In this document: positions 17,079 to 26,238 of the stretch, in pieces
How the letters are laid out: the number at the start of each line of letters is the position of its first letter
Numbering within the stretch: position 1 is the stretch's first letter
Source: Lachnospiraceae bacterium
GTDB taxonomy: Bacteria; Bacillota; Clostridia; Lachnospirales; Lachnospiraceae
DNA length: 64,000 nucleotides
Reading direction: 5' to 3'
Assembly: GCA_017394885.1 (NCBI GenBank)
Contig: JAFPWO010000013.1
Coordinates: 124,001-188,000 of the forward strand
The notes under the pieces: generated by a model
Seen by the model: only the letters and a program-made list of their open reading frames with translations
Databases searched by the model: none
Told to the model about the DNA's origin: nothing
Program-made: the position numbers and the translations under genes

Positions 17079-18746
17079 TTAATTGTTTGCCGGCAGCTTG
17101 AACGAGCTCTTTAAGGGCACGATGCGGTTGAAGACCGGCGCGCCTTCCTTCGAGTCGTGGCTGTCCGCGCAGAAGTACCCATTGCGGACGAACTGGAAGC
17201 GGTCAAAGGGCTTCGCCTCCATGAGCACAGGCTCGACCTTCACGTTTTCGCAGATGATGAGCGAATTCGGATTCAGGTTCAGGCCGCCCTCTTCGTTGAA
17301 CATACCCTTTTCTTCGTCGATCAGGTTCTCGTACAGGCGGGCTGTTACCGTCCCGGCCGTCTCCGCGTTCACCCAGTGGATCGTTCCCTTGACCTTGCGG
17401 CCTTCAAAGCCGGAGCCGCTCTTCGTCTCCGGATCGTAGGTGCAGCGGACCAGGGTCACTTTGCCGTCTTCATCGGTCTCATAGCCGGTGCATTTTACAA
17501 AGTACGCGCCCATGAGCCGCACTTCGTTGCCCGGGAACAGGCGGTAGTATTTCTTCGGCGGCTCGATCATGAAGTCTTCCCGCTCAATATACAGTTCCCT
17601 GCCGAAGGGCACCTTGCGATCGCCCAGCTCCGGATTCTCCAGGTTGTTCGGAATATCCAGCCATTCGGTCTCGCCTTCCGGCCAGTTCTCGATCACGAGC
17701 TTCACCGGGTCCAGGACCGCCATCAGGCGCGGCGCCTTGATCTTTAAGTCTTCGCGGATGCAGTACTCCAGCGCCGGCAGCTCGGCGATCGAATTGCTCT
17801 TGGAGATGCCGCACATCTCGACGAACATCTTGATGGACTCCGGCGTATAGCCGCGGCGGCGCAGGCCGCTGATCGAGACCAGGCGCGGGTCGTCCCAGCC
17901 GTCCACGATGCCGTTCTCCACGAGCTTCTTGATATAGCGCTTGCCGGTCACGACGTTCTTTAAGAACATCTTCGCGAACTCGATCTGGCGCGGCGGGTTC
18001 TCGAATTCGCACTCGCGCACGACCCAATCGTAGAGCGGGCGGTGATCCTCAAACTCCAGCGTGCAGATAGAGTGCGTGATGTGCTCGATCGCGTCCTCGA
18101 TCGGGTGCGCGAAATCGTACATCGGATAAATGCACCAGGTATCGCCGGTGTTGTAGTGCGGCACGTGCGCCACGCGGTAGATGACCGGGTCGCGCATATT
18201 GATATTGGGCGAGGCCATATCGATCTTCGCGCGCAGGACCTTGCTGCCGTCCTCAAACTTGCCGTCCTTCATCGCGAGGAAAAGCTCCATGTTCTCTTCC
18301 ACTGAGCGGTTCCGCCACGGGCTCTCCTTGCCGGGTTCGGTCAGGGTCCCGCGGTACTCGCGGATCTCGTCGGCGCTTAATTCGTCCACATAGGCCAGGC
18401 CTTTGCGGATCAGTTTCAGCGCGCACTCAAACATCTGCGGGAAGTAGTTGGAGGCGTAGAACAGCCGGTCCTCCCAGTCGGCGCCGAGCCAGCGGATATC
18501 CGTCAGGATCGACTCCATGTATTCGGTCTTTTCTTTGGTCGGGTTCGTATCGTCAAAGCGCATATTGAACTTGCCGCCGTATTCCTGGGCCAGTCCATAG
18601 TTAAGCAGGATCGATTTTGCGTGGCCGATATGCAGATACCCGTTCGGCTCCGGCGGGAACCGCGTCTGTACGTGGTCGTACACGCCTTCCTTCAGATCCT
18701 GGTCAATGGCCTGTTCGATAAAGTTTCTTGAAGTGTTTTCTTCCAT
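17079..18746 (-). CDS. glnS: Glutaminyl-tRNA synthetase
   Basis: The 555-residue class I enzyme charges tRNA-Gln with glutamine. It shows [16 protein letters not shown] (HIGH motif), [10 protein letters not shown], the amino-acid pocket region [20 protein letters not shown] and [37 protein letters not shown], and the anticodon-binding beta-barrels ([23 protein letters not shown]). The usual MSK of the second ATP motif is replaced by TGK ([12 protein letters not shown]), keeping only the lysine. An AAGGAG ribosome site precedes ATG. It is followed by a coupled HAD hydrolase gene. Confidence 0.95.
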   Translation of the reverse strand: MEENTSRNFIEQAIDQDLKEGVYDHVQTRFPPEPNGYLHIGHAKSILLNYGLAQEYGGKFNMRFDDTNPTKEKTEYMESILTDIRWLGADWEDRLFYASNYFPQMFECALKLIRKGLAYVDELSADEIREYRGTLTEPGKESPWRNRSVEENMELFLAMKDGKFEDGSKVLRAKIDMASPNINMRDPVIYRVAHVPHYNTGDTWCIYPMYDFAHPIEDAIEHITHSICTLEFEDHRPLYDWVVRECEFENPPRQIEFAKMFLKNVVTGKRYIKKLVENGIVDGWDDPRLVSISGLRRRGYTPESIKMFVEMCGISKSNSIAELPALEYCIREDLKIKAPRLMAVLDPVKLVIENWPEGETEWLDIPNNLENPELGDRKVPFGRELYIEREDFMIEPPKKYYRLFPGNEVRLMGAYFVKCTGYETDEDGKVTLVRCTYDPETKSGSGFEGRKVKGTIHWVNAETAGTVTARLYENLIDEEKGMFNEEGGLNLNPNSLIICENVKVEPVLMEAKPFDRFQFVRNGYFCADSHDSKEGAPVFNRIVPLKSSFKLPANN

Positions 18747-18782
18747 CTCTCACTCCTTCTCCGGCTTCAGAGGCCGGGGCTT

Positions 18783-21239
18783 TTATTTTTGTTTAAAATA
18801 AACCCAGGTACTGCTGTTGTCCCAGCGTCCGTAGGATTCTTCCGCATACATGTCCGGGATCTTCACGCTGTCCAGAATGATCTTTCCCCGGCTCAGGCAC
18901 AGCGTCTGGTTCTTCTTCAGTTTAAAACTCAGCTGCCAGCCTTCGAAATCCGTGTGTTTCTTGCCGTACAGGATGAGGCTCTCCCCGGCTCCCAGCGTAA
19001 TATCCGGCAGGAAGCACATATCCGGATCCGCAGGGTCGTTGCTCAGGGCATACTCTTTCAGGATGAGCGATTCCTGGCCGGTATTGACGAGCCTTACCCA
19101 GTCGTCGGATCCCTCGGCCGAAAGCTCGCTGATGATCAGCGGATCCTTCTTTTCGTCCCGCTCCGTGAGCAGCTCGATCTGCACCGCTTCGCCCTGCAGC
19201 AGCTCCGCACTGACTGTTAAGCTATCGCCTTCCATCAGCTGGCCGTTGACCATCCACCCGTTGATGATATAGCCCGGATACGGCTCGGCCGTCATCACGA
19301 ACGAGGCGTCCTTGTAATAATCGCAGCTGTAGCTCGTGCCGGCATAGACCTCATGGCCGATCCAGCTTACCTTGCCGCCGGCGGGGACGTACAGGTTCAT
19401 GCTGTACTGGCTCCAGATCCCCAGATAGTTTCCGATCGTGCCGGGGACCAGGGAATCAATGCGCCGGATCCCCGTATCCAGCCGGTCCAGGAAGGTATTG
19501 GTATTGTTCATGAATTCGCTGTTGTAATAACGCCACTGGACATGATAGATCATGGCCTTCTGCTTTTCCTTGAGCTCCAGTACGTGCTCCGTCCGGAAGG
19601 TGGTGTTGCGCATATCGCAGACCAGCGTCAGGAACTTGTCCCGGTACTCTTTCACTTCCAGAAGCTTCGGGAAGACCGAATTCTCACCCATGGAGACGCT
19701 GTTGAGCATGTTGGCGAAGGTCTCCATGTACATGGCCCAGTTATAGTCAAAGTCGTAGGTCAGGAAACGGTAGCGGCCGTCGGTATAGGGGTTGTCCGGA
19801 TCCGGCTCCCCGGTATAGCGCCACATTTCGTAATTGTTCTGCGGGAAGTCGCTGTCGTTCATCACGATATGCAGAGCGTAGTAGGTCAGCATATCGTCCA
19901 CGTCCACCACGGCTTCCAGTGCGGCCCGGCCCTCTTCCGAGTACAGGTTGTAGAAAAGGCCGATGATATTCGCGCCTTCCGCGCCGAGCACGGTGCGCTC
20001 GCGGCCTTTCACCCGCTGGATCAGGTCGTTATCGTCGATGTCGAAGCGGTTGCCGAGGTATGAATTGACAAAGGTCGGCTGCAGATCGCAGATCGAATAG
20101 AACTCTCCGTTTAAGAAGAGCAGGCAGCGGTTGGACGGCGCCGCGCCGGTCCAGCCGTATTCATCGAGGACGGCGGCCGCAAGCCCGCTGCGGAGATTCC
20201 CCATCTCCCGGTCCTGCGAGCCGGAGCGCAGGCGTACGCTCTTTAAGCGGCTGACATAGTGGAATTTCTGCGTATCCTCGGTGACGCGGTCCGCGTAGAA
20301 TTCGATCGCGCCGTCGCCGCCGTATTCCTCCTGCGCGTACAGCTTGAAGGACTTCTCGTCAAAAGTAAGGCTGGTCTTGCCGGAGAGCTTGATCCCGACC
20401 GTATCCTCGAACTCCATCGTCCCGTCCGCATTGAGGTATGAGATCTCCCCGGTCCGGACCAGTTCCTTCTGGAGATTTTCCTCATTCATGATGCCCCAGG
20501 AACCGTAGAGAGTGTCCTGCGTCGCGGTCAGGGAGGCCACGCCGAGCCCCTCATAGAAGCTGTAGTCCCGGCACAGGACGTAGGTCCGCCGGTCGGTGAT
20601 GTTCTCCCCGTCAGGGATGCGGACTTCGATCTTAAGCGGGACGACTTTCAGTTCATCCGTCCCGACCGTAAAGGAAAGCGGGCCCGTATACTGCGTGCCG
20701 GACTGCGACGGATCACCGCCGTTTAGGGTATAGTAAACAGATGCCTTCCCTTCCAGTTCGGGCGCCAGCAGGATCTCCACGCTGATCGTATCCGAATACA
20801 GGCCGGAGGGCAGATTAAACAGGACCTTCGCGTCTTCGGCATTGGGGTCGTCGATGACAAAGTCCCCCGTGGAAGCCGGATGCACTTCATTCCACAAAGC
20901 CCGGACCGGTTCCGGCTCGGGGATCGTTTCCCGGGTGCTTTCGGCTTCGGAAGAGCGCGCCGTTTCCGCAGGCGTTTCCGTCTCCGTCGGGCTCCCGGGA
21001 TCCTCGGAAGAGGTTCCTGCCGGCGGGGTCGTTTCTTCGGAAGAAGTCTGCGCTTCCGTGGAGATCTCGGCGGGATCGGTCACACCGGTCTGGGCCGGAA
21101 GCATCTTCTGCAGGCCGTACGCACCGGCGCTTACCAAAAGAAGCCCCGCCAAAACGAAGAGCGGAACTTTGATGCGCTGGATGAGCGGCGGTCTTTTCCG
21201 GGATTTTTTATAGTTTTGCTTTCTGGATTCACCTTTCAT
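18783..21239 (-). CDS. Large CotH-kinase protein with chitobiase-like and lamin-tail domains
   Basis: The 818-residue protein has a basic cytoplasmic start, one membrane helix (VPLFVLAGLLLVSAGAYGL), a Ser/Thr/Glu-rich linker, a chitobiase C-terminal-like beta domain (YYTLNGGDPSQSGTQYTGPL), then a CotH kinase-like domain with FEDTVGIKLSGKTS, LNGEFYSICDLQPTF, MNDSDFPQNNYEMWR and FLTYDFDYNWA. The C-terminus (LIISELSAEGSDDWVRLVNTG to the end) is a lamin-tail domain. The layout suggests a surface-displayed kinase-like enzyme binding the cell wall or extracellular proteins. I choose ATG 21239 behind AGGAGA; a longer frame upstream has no ribosome site. Confidence 0.85.
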   Translation of the reverse strand: MKGESRKQNYKKSRKRPPLIQRIKVPLFVLAGLLLVSAGAYGLQKMLPAQTGVTDPAEISTEAQTSSEETTPPAGTSSEDPGSPTETETPAETARSSEAESTRETIPEPEPVRALWNEVHPASTGDFVIDDPNAEDAKVLFNLPSGLYSDTISVEILLAPELEGKASVYYTLNGGDPSQSGTQYTGPLSFTVGTDELKVVPLKIEVRIPDGENITDRRTYVLCRDYSFYEGLGVASLTATQDTLYGSWGIMNEENLQKELVRTGEISYLNADGTMEFEDTVGIKLSGKTSLTFDEKSFKLYAQEEYGGDGAIEFYADRVTEDTQKFHYVSRLKSVRLRSGSQDREMGNLRSGLAAAVLDEYGWTGAAPSNRCLLFLNGEFYSICDLQPTFVNSYLGNRFDIDDNDLIQRVKGRERTVLGAEGANIIGLFYNLYSEEGRAALEAVVDVDDMLTYYALHIVMNDSDFPQNNYEMWRYTGEPDPDNPYTDGRYRFLTYDFDYNWAMYMETFANMLNSVSMGENSVFPKLLEVKEYRDKFLTLVCDMRNTTFRTEHVLELKEKQKAMIYHVQWRYYNSEFMNNTNTFLDRLDTGIRRIDSLVPGTIGNYLGIWSQYSMNLYVPAGGKVSWIGHEVYAGTSYSCDYYKDASFVMTAEPYPGYIINGWMVNGQLMEGDSLTVSAELLQGEAVQIELLTERDEKKDPLIISELSAEGSDDWVRLVNTGQESLILKEYALSNDPADPDMCFLPDITLGAGESLILYGKKHTDFEGWQLSFKLKKNQTLCLSRGKIILDSVKIPDMYAEESYGRWDNSSTWVYFKQK

Positions 21240-21364
21240 AGCAAGTCTCCTGACAGCGTCCCCAGTATACCACAGGCCGGCGCGGAATGCCAGCAGAAAA
21301 ACTGCGGACATGGCCGAAAACATCGGCGGAATGTGAAACTTTTGTTAATCCTTTCGTGCGGTGC

Positions 21365-21393
21365 TTGAAACCCATTCCGTTTTTTGTTAGGAT
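21365..21393 (+). promoter_or_regulatory. Promoter of the zinc-ribbon/DUF5685/DnaJ operon
   Basis: TTGAAA (21365-21370), a 17-bp spacer and TAGGAT (21388-21393) precede the AGGGAGGA ribosome site and ATG 21432. On the opposite strand a TATACT at about 21265 may serve the divergent CotH gene. Confidence 0.6.
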
Positions 21394-21431
21394 TACAGAA
21401 ATCAGACTACAGTTTTTAAGGGAGGATTGTC

Positions 21432-21902
21432 ATGCAGGGATTCTTCGCACGGATGCGGGAACGGTTTCAGCGCTTTATGGTCGGCCGCTACGGCAGCGAC
21501 CAGCTGTCCCGCTTCATGCTGGTCATTGTCGTCATCCTTGTCATTTTGAATATCTTTTTCAGAAAGAGCACGGTCGTCTTTTCCATTCTGTCCTGGTTCG
21601 TTCTGATCCTGACGTATCTCCGGATGTTCTCCCGCAACATCCAGCGCCGCTACAACGAGAATACGCGGTACCTGATGCTGCGGGAAAAAGTGACGGGCCT
21701 CTTCCGGAAGCGTGGTCCTTCCGCAGCTTCCTCCGGACGCTATGAGGAACGCAGGACGCAGAAGGGAACCATGCGTTCGGACGCGCAGCACCGCATTTTC
21801 CGCTGCCCGCGCTGCGATCAGCGGGTACGGGTCCCCCGCGGGAAAGGCACCATCGAGATCACCTGTCCGAAATGCGGGCATGTTTTCCGGAAGCGGAGCT
21901 GA
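21432..21902 (+). CDS. Membrane protein with C-terminal zinc ribbon
   Basis: This 156-residue protein has a basic, amphipathic N-terminus, two closely spaced hydrophobic helices (residues about 28-45 and 50-66), a basic linker, and a C-terminal zinc ribbon formed by CPRC and CPKC pairs about 20 residues apart, in a cytoplasmic tail. No enzyme motif is visible. It is the first of three overlapping genes with DUF5685 and DnaJ-like proteins, an arrangement that suggests a common function in protein folding or membrane assembly, which is inference only. Confidence 0.8.
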   Translation: MQGFFARMRERFQRFMVGRYGSDQLSRFMLVIVVILVILNIFFRKSTVVFSILSWFVLILTYLRMFSRNIQRRYNENTRYLMLREKVTGLFRKRGPSAASSGRYEERRTQKGTMRSDAQHRIFRCPRCDQRVRVPRGKGTIEITCPKCGHVFRKRS

Positions 21903-21904
21903 GT

Positions 21905-22774
21905 ATGTTCGGATATATCACCATCAACCGGCCGGAACTGAAGATCAGGGACGAGCAGCGCTACCGTGCCTTCTACTGCGGGCTGTGCCGTTCGCTCAAA
22001 AAGCGTTACGGGCTCTCCGGGCAGAGCACGCTCTCTTACGATATGACTTTCCTCGGCATTCTGTTAAGCGCGCTGTACGAGCCCGCGACCGAGGAAGGGA
22101 AAACCGTCTGCCTGCTGCATCCTTCGGAAAAGCATCCGACGCTCAGCAACCGCTATGTGGATTACGCGGCGGACATGAATCTGCTGCTGGCTTATTATAA
22201 CCGGCTGGACGACTGGAAGGACGATAAGAAGCTGCGGGCCAAGGTCGGCGCGGATGCTTTAAAGAAAAAGGCGGAAAAAGTGGAGGCGGCTTATCCGCGT
22301 CAGGCGGAGGCCGTGAAGACCTATATCCGGGAGCTCGGTGCGATCGAGGAAGAAGACAGCCGGGATCTGGACGCCGCTTCCGGTGCGACCGGGCGGATGC
22401 TCGCGGAGGTCTTCACGCCGGAGGAGGACCTCTGGGCGCCGCATCTGCGCAAGATCGGCTTCTACCTCGGGAAATTCATCTATCTGATGGACGCCTTCGA
22501 GGACTTTGACGAAGACCTGAAATCCGGCAGCTACAACCCCTGGCGCGGCCAGGCAGAAAGCCGCCTGATGCTGGCCGGGAAGGCAAAGGAAATCCTGACC
22601 ATGATGCTCAGCGAATGTTCGCTGGCCTTTGAACATCTGCCGATCCTGCAGGACGAGGAGATCCTCCGGAACATCCTGTATGCCGGGGTCTGGAATTCCT
22701 ATGAGGAAAGTGTAAAGAAAGATCTGGAACCGTTTACGGAAGCGTCGGAAAAGGCCGGGGAGGAAGCGAAATGA
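21905..22774 (+). CDS. DUF5685 family protein
   Basis: The 289-residue protein begins [14 protein letters not shown] and contains [17 protein letters not shown], hallmarks of DUF5685, then a largely helical body ([37 protein letters not shown]) that resembles the all-helical fold of prenyltransferase-like proteins, with acidic clusters. Function is unknown. ATG 21905 lies two bases after the previous stop. The end overlaps the next gene (ATGA), giving a tight three-gene operon. Confidence 0.85.
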   Translation: MFGYITINRPELKIRDEQRYRAFYCGLCRSLKKRYGLSGQSTLSYDMTFLGILLSALYEPATEEGKTVCLLHPSEKHPTLSNRYVDYAADMNLLLAYYNRLDDWKDDKKLRAKVGADALKKKAEKVEAAYPRQAEAVKTYIRELGAIEEEDSRDLDAASGATGRMLAEVFTPEEDLWAPHLRKIGFYLGKFIYLMDAFEDFDEDLKSGSYNPWRGQAESRLMLAGKAKEILTMMLSECSLAFEHLPILQDEEILRNILYAGVWNSYEESVKKDLEPFTEASEKAGEEAK

Positions 22775-23589
22775 TGTACAATCCCTATGAAGTGCTGGGC
22801 GTCGACGTAAACGCCTCCGACGAAGATATCAAGAAGGCCTACCGGACGCTCAGCCGCAAATACCATCCGGACGCCAATATCAATAATCCCAACGCCGCCC
22901 AGGCGGAGGAGAAATTCAAGCAGGTCCAGCAGGCCTACGAACAGATCATGAAGGAACGCGAGCAGGGCGTCCGCGGCGGATATTCCTCCGGCGGCTACAG
23001 CCAGGGCGGTCCTTACAGTTCGGGCTACGGAAACGGCTCCTACGGCGGCTCCTCCTACGGCTCCGGCTACCGGGATCCGCAGGGCTTCGGCGGCTTTGGC
23101 GGCTTCGGCCCCTTCGGGTTCGGCTTCGGCTTTGATCCCTTCGGCGGCGGATTCGGCGGACAGCAAAGCGGCGCCAGCCGTGAATTTGAAGGCTTCAGTG
23201 AGGAAGATGCTGCGCACGCGCAGGCAGCCGTCAACTACATCAATGCCGGCCATTATCAGGAAGCCTGGACCGTGCTGCAGTCCATGTCGGCCCGCACCGC
23301 TTTCTGGAATTATCTCGCCGCCCTTGCCAATAACGGCTTGGGCAATAATATCAGCGCGCAGGAATATGCCCGGCGCGCTGTGGAACTGGAACCGAATAAC
23401 AGCAATTACGCTTCTCTGCTTCAGCAGCTGCAGTCCGGCGGCTCCTGGTATACCAGCCGCGGCGAGGACTACGGCCGCAGCTCGTTAAACGTTTCTCCCT
23501 GCTGCCGCACCGTGCTGTGCTGGCTGTGCCTGGGGTCGTTCTGCGGCGGCGGCGCGGCGCGCGGCTGCCCCATGATCCTCTGCTGTTAG
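22771..23589 (+). CDS. DnaJ-domain protein with Gly/Tyr-rich middle and Cys-rich tail
   Basis: Residues 1-70 form a J domain ([23 protein letters not shown] and the HPD motif in [11 protein letters not shown]), which stimulates Hsp70 ATPase activity. A Gly/Ser/Tyr-rich stretch follows (about residues 70-135), then a helical repeat resembling TPRs ([29 protein letters not shown]), and a hydrophobic Cys-rich tail ([23 protein letters not shown]) that may anchor it to the membrane or bind metal. It lacks the DnaJ zinc finger, so it is a specialised J protein, not DnaJ itself. Two adjacent ATG codons overlap the DUF5685 stop. Confidence 0.85.
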   Translation: MMYNPYEVLGVDVNASDEDIKKAYRTLSRKYHPDANINNPNAAQAEEKFKQVQQAYEQIMKEREQGVRGGYSSGGYSQGGPYSSGYGNGSYGGSSYGSGYRDPQGFGGFGGFGPFGFGFGFDPFGGGFGGQQSGASREFEGFSEEDAAHAQAAVNYINAGHYQEAWTVLQSMSARTAFWNYLAALANNGLGNNISAQEYARRAVELEPNNSNYASLLQQLQSGGSWYTSRGEDYGRSSLNVSPCCRTVLCWLCLGSFCGGGAARGCPMILCC

Positions 23590-23590
23590 C

Positions 23591-24664
23591 TTATCTTCTC
23601 TTTGCGATCACACTGACCCAGGCGTTGCGGCGCAGAGTCTTTACAACTTCCCAGGCCGGATTGGCTCGGAGCGCGGCTTCGACCTCCGGCCCTTTTTCTG
23701 CGATGATCCCGGAGGTGATGAACCAGGCGCCGCTTTTGGCGTGGCGGTCCGCCTGGCCGGGTGCCGCGAGCGCAACGATCACCGGTGTCAGGATATTCGC
23801 GGCGATGATATCATAGCCGCCTCCGACCGCCTCTTTCAGCGCTTCTTCCGCCAGAAGATTTCCCATGAACAGCCGGAACTGCGCGGGGCCGGTCTGATTC
23901 AGCGCCAGATTGTCCCGGATCACGCCCTCGCAGGCCGGATCAAGCTCCGTTGCGGTAACGGACGCTGCGCCGCGCTTGAGCGCGTAAAAGCCCAGGATCC
24001 CGCTCCCGCAGCCGATATCCAGCACGCATTCCCCGCCGCGCACCAGCTCTTCCATCGCATCCAGGCATAGCCTTGTGGATTCATGCGTCCCGGTCCCGAA
24101 GGCCGTGCCGGGGTCCATCGTGATGACCGGGAGCGCTCCGCTTTCCACAGCCGGGCGGTATTCTTCCGGGACCGCCTCCCAGCTCGGCCGTATCAGGACG
24201 CCGTCCATCACTTCCGGTCTGAAATACGCTTTCCAGCTGTCCCGCCACTCTTCTTCCCGGGAGATATCCGCATCGATCCGGCCTTCCCCGATATCGATCT
24301 GTTCCCGGAGGGCTTCCAGGCCCTGCCGGAGGTGTTCCAGAAGGAACGAGGCCTCCTCGGGAGACCAGAGCTTGTCATGGATCGTATAGGAGTCGTCCAG
24401 GGCGTCTCCCTCCTGCGCCGGTGCCGCGCTTTCCCCGGCTTCCGTGCGCAGGTAAAAGATCACGCGGGCGGTCCCGTCATCCGGCGGCAGGTCGTCCGGC
24501 GCCAGCTCCGGCAGCAGATCGATAAACAGCTCGTTGAAGTCTTCTTCGCTTAAGGGACGTCCATCCTCGATCTCCACGCCTTCCACACCCAGCTCCAGCA
24601 GCAAGGCGCTCACCGCTTCTTCCGCTCCGGGGACCGTATGGATCGTATATTTATTCCACTGCAT
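23591..24664 (-). CDS. prmA: Ribosomal protein L11 methyltransferase
   Basis: PrmA trimethylates ribosomal protein L11 with S-adenosylmethionine. The 357-residue protein has the N-terminal substrate-binding domain (residues 1-~100, including LLLELGVEGVEIEDGRPL), the linker SREEEWRDSWKAYFRPEV, and the methyltransferase domain MDPGTAFGTGTHESTRLCL, VLDIGCGSGILGFYALKRGA and AANILTPVIV, all diagnostic. I start at ATG 24664 (MQWNKYTIHT); upstream residues in frame look unrelated. It is divergent from a HAD phosphatase and shares an overlapping promoter zone with it. Confidence 0.93.
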   Translation of the reverse strand: MQWNKYTIHTVPGAEEAVSALLLELGVEGVEIEDGRPLSEEDFNELFIDLLPELAPDDLPPDDGTARVIFYLRTEAGESAAPAQEGDALDDSYTIHDKLWSPEEASFLLEHLRQGLEALREQIDIGEGRIDADISREEEWRDSWKAYFRPEVMDGVLIRPSWEAVPEEYRPAVESGALPVITMDPGTAFGTGTHESTRLCLDAMEELVRGGECVLDIGCGSGILGFYALKRGAASVTATELDPACEGVIRDNLALNQTGPAQFRLFMGNLLAEEALKEAVGGGYDIIAANILTPVIVALAAPGQADRHAKSGAWFITSGIIAEKGPEVEAALRANPAWEVVKTLRRNAWVSVIAKRR

Positions 24665-24708
24665 GATTTGTCCTTTCCTGCCCGCGGCCCGGCGCGGGTA
24701 CATTACCC

Positions 24709-24737
24709 GTTATATCATGGAGGCGCCGCCTTGTCAA
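24709..24737 (-). promoter_or_regulatory. Promoter of prmA
   Basis: On the minus strand TTGACA (24732-24737), a 17-bp spacer and TATAAC (24709-24714). Its -35 box overlaps that of the divergent promoter by five bases. Confidence 0.8.
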
Positions 24738-24759
24738 AGCCGCTCCCGCCGATTATAAT
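24731..24759 (+). promoter_or_regulatory. Promoter of the HAD phosphatase gene
   Basis: TTGTCA (24731-24736), a 17-bp spacer and TATAAT (24754-24759), with AAGGAGG and ATG 24783 shortly after, giving a very short leader. Confidence 0.85.
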
Positions 24760-24782
24760 GGTTCCGAAAAGGAGGGGCCTTC

Positions 24783-25427
24783 ATGTTTCGCACGGTATTT
24801 TTTGATCTTGACGGCACCCTGACCGAATCCGGTCCGGGCATTATGAACGCGGTGCGCCATGCGCTGAAGAAGCAGGGACTTCCGGAGCCGGATGAAACGG
24901 TGCTGCGCCGCTTTATCGGGCCTCCTCTGGAGGAATCCTTTCAGAAATACTGCGGGATGGACGCGGAACAGGCGGCCGCTTCGATCCCGCTCTACCGCGA
25001 GTACTATCTGCCGGTCGGCGCTTATGAAAACGCTCCGTATCCGGGAATCCCCGAAATGCTGAAAAAGCTGTCCGCGCTCGGCTTCCGTCTCTGCGTGGCT
25101 ACCGCCAAGCCGGAGACGGTTTCCGAAGAGATCCTGCGCCATTTCGGCCTGGAACCGTTTTTCAAAGCCTGTTACGGAGTTACGCCGGCGCGCACTTCCA
25201 AGCGAAGCGTGATCGCCTGCGCGCTGACAGCAGAAAAGATCACCGACCGGAGCGAGGTGCTCATGGTCGGTGACCGTGAAAATGATATCGACGGGGCGAA
25301 GTTTAACGGTCTTTCCTCCTGCGGCGTCCTGTACGGCTACGGGAGCCGGGCGGAGCTGGAGGCTGCCGGCGCGGACTATATCGCTGCTTCCGTGAACGAT
25401 CTGGAAAAACTCATCCTGACGCCGTAA
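24783..25427 (+). CDS. HAD phosphatase, phosphoglycolate-phosphatase-like
   Basis: The 214-residue protein starts with the nucleophile motif FFDLDGTLTESGPGI, followed by the helical cap with RRFIGPPLEESF, motif II in LCVATAKPETVSEEIL, the lysine in RTSKRSVIAC, and motif IV MVGDRENDIDGAKFNG. The pattern is that of Gph/PpaX-type phosphatases that clear phosphoglycolate or pyrophosphate. The exact substrate is uncertain. It is a single gene with a near-consensus promoter, convergent with the LUD-domain gene. Confidence 0.87.
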   Translation: MFRTVFFDLDGTLTESGPGIMNAVRHALKKQGLPEPDETVLRRFIGPPLEESFQKYCGMDAEQAAASIPLYREYYLPVGAYENAPYPGIPEMLKKLSALGFRLCVATAKPETVSEEILRHFGLEPFFKACYGVTPARTSKRSVIACALTAEKITDRSEVLMVGDRENDIDGAKFNGLSSCGVLYGYGSRAELEAAGADYIAASVNDLEKLILTP

Positions 25428-25442
25428 AACCGCTTTCTTTTT

Positions 25443-26156
25443 TCAGAACCCCGCTTTCCCTTTCAGGATAATGACCTCCGCTTTCGCAGAGCTCGGCTTC
25501 TGCCAGTGGACGAGCAGGCTGGCGCAGATCCTTCCGGGGCTTTTGCAGTCATAGCAATGCGTATTCAGCTCCTCTTCCGAAAGATCCCGCAGGAAATCCT
25601 GCCACGCAAGCTGATCTTCCTCCGGATCCTTCTGATACTGTTCCCGGAACCGGCGCGAGAGTTCCTCGACCACCGCCATGGCGCAGGGCGTCCTGCGATA
25701 GAGGCCCAGCGCGTTTTTCGGCGCCGCGATATTTCTTGCCCGCCGGATGGCTTCTTCCAGGGTTCCGCCGATCTTGTTTTCTCCGATCACGTAAATCACC
25801 CGTTTGTGGCCGTACAGCGAGCCGGCCAGCCGGTTTCCGGTCCCGTCAATATTCACGATCTCCCCGGCTTCCGTGACCGCATTGGCCGACAGAAGGAAGA
25901 CTTCCGTGTCCAGGCACTTATCCGCCGTACTGCGGAAGCTTTCCCCCTCTTCGGGGAAATCCGGGACTATAACCTTGTTATTCTCCGCCAGGACGTGGCG
26001 CAGGTCCAGATCCGTCAGCGTCTGCGAACCGCCGAAGCCGACATCGGTCCCGCTGATCGTGCTTTTCAAATACGATACCGCATCCTGCTCTGTGTCAAAA
26101 ATGAAAACGGTATAGCCTTTTTTCTCCAGATTGCTTTTCACTGTGTCCAGATTCAT
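25443..26156 (-). CDS. LUD-domain protein (LutC/YkgG-like)
   Basis: A 237-residue LUD-domain (formerly DUF162) protein. Typical segments are VGFGGSQTLTDLDL, FLLSANAVTEAGEIVNIDGTGNR and KRVIYVIGENKIG, then HCYDCKSPGRICASLLVHW with three cysteines near the end. The domain occurs in lactate-utilisation proteins LutB/LutC, but stand-alone copies in Clostridia are uncharacterised and the other Lut subunits are absent here, so a lactate role is not supported. A GGGAGG site precedes ATG. Confidence 0.85.
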   Translation of the reverse strand: MNLDTVKSNLEKKGYTVFIFDTEQDAVSYLKSTISGTDVGFGGSQTLTDLDLRHVLAENNKVIVPDFPEEGESFRSTADKCLDTEVFLLSANAVTEAGEIVNIDGTGNRLAGSLYGHKRVIYVIGENKIGGTLEEAIRRARNIAAPKNALGLYRRTPCAMAVVEELSRRFREQYQKDPEEDQLAWQDFLRDLSEEELNTHCYDCKSPGRICASLLVHWQKPSSAKAEVIILKGKAGF

Positions 26157-26238
26157 CGGATGACCTCCCTGATCTTCTGTTTTACGCGCTTTTCTCCGGT
26201 CCCGGATCCGAAAACACCGGGCCGTGATTTATCATTCT

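Noticed and set aside
25443..26156. Lactate-utilisation operon (lutABC)
   Set aside because: Only one LUD-domain protein is present; the iron-sulfur partners LutA and LutB are absent.
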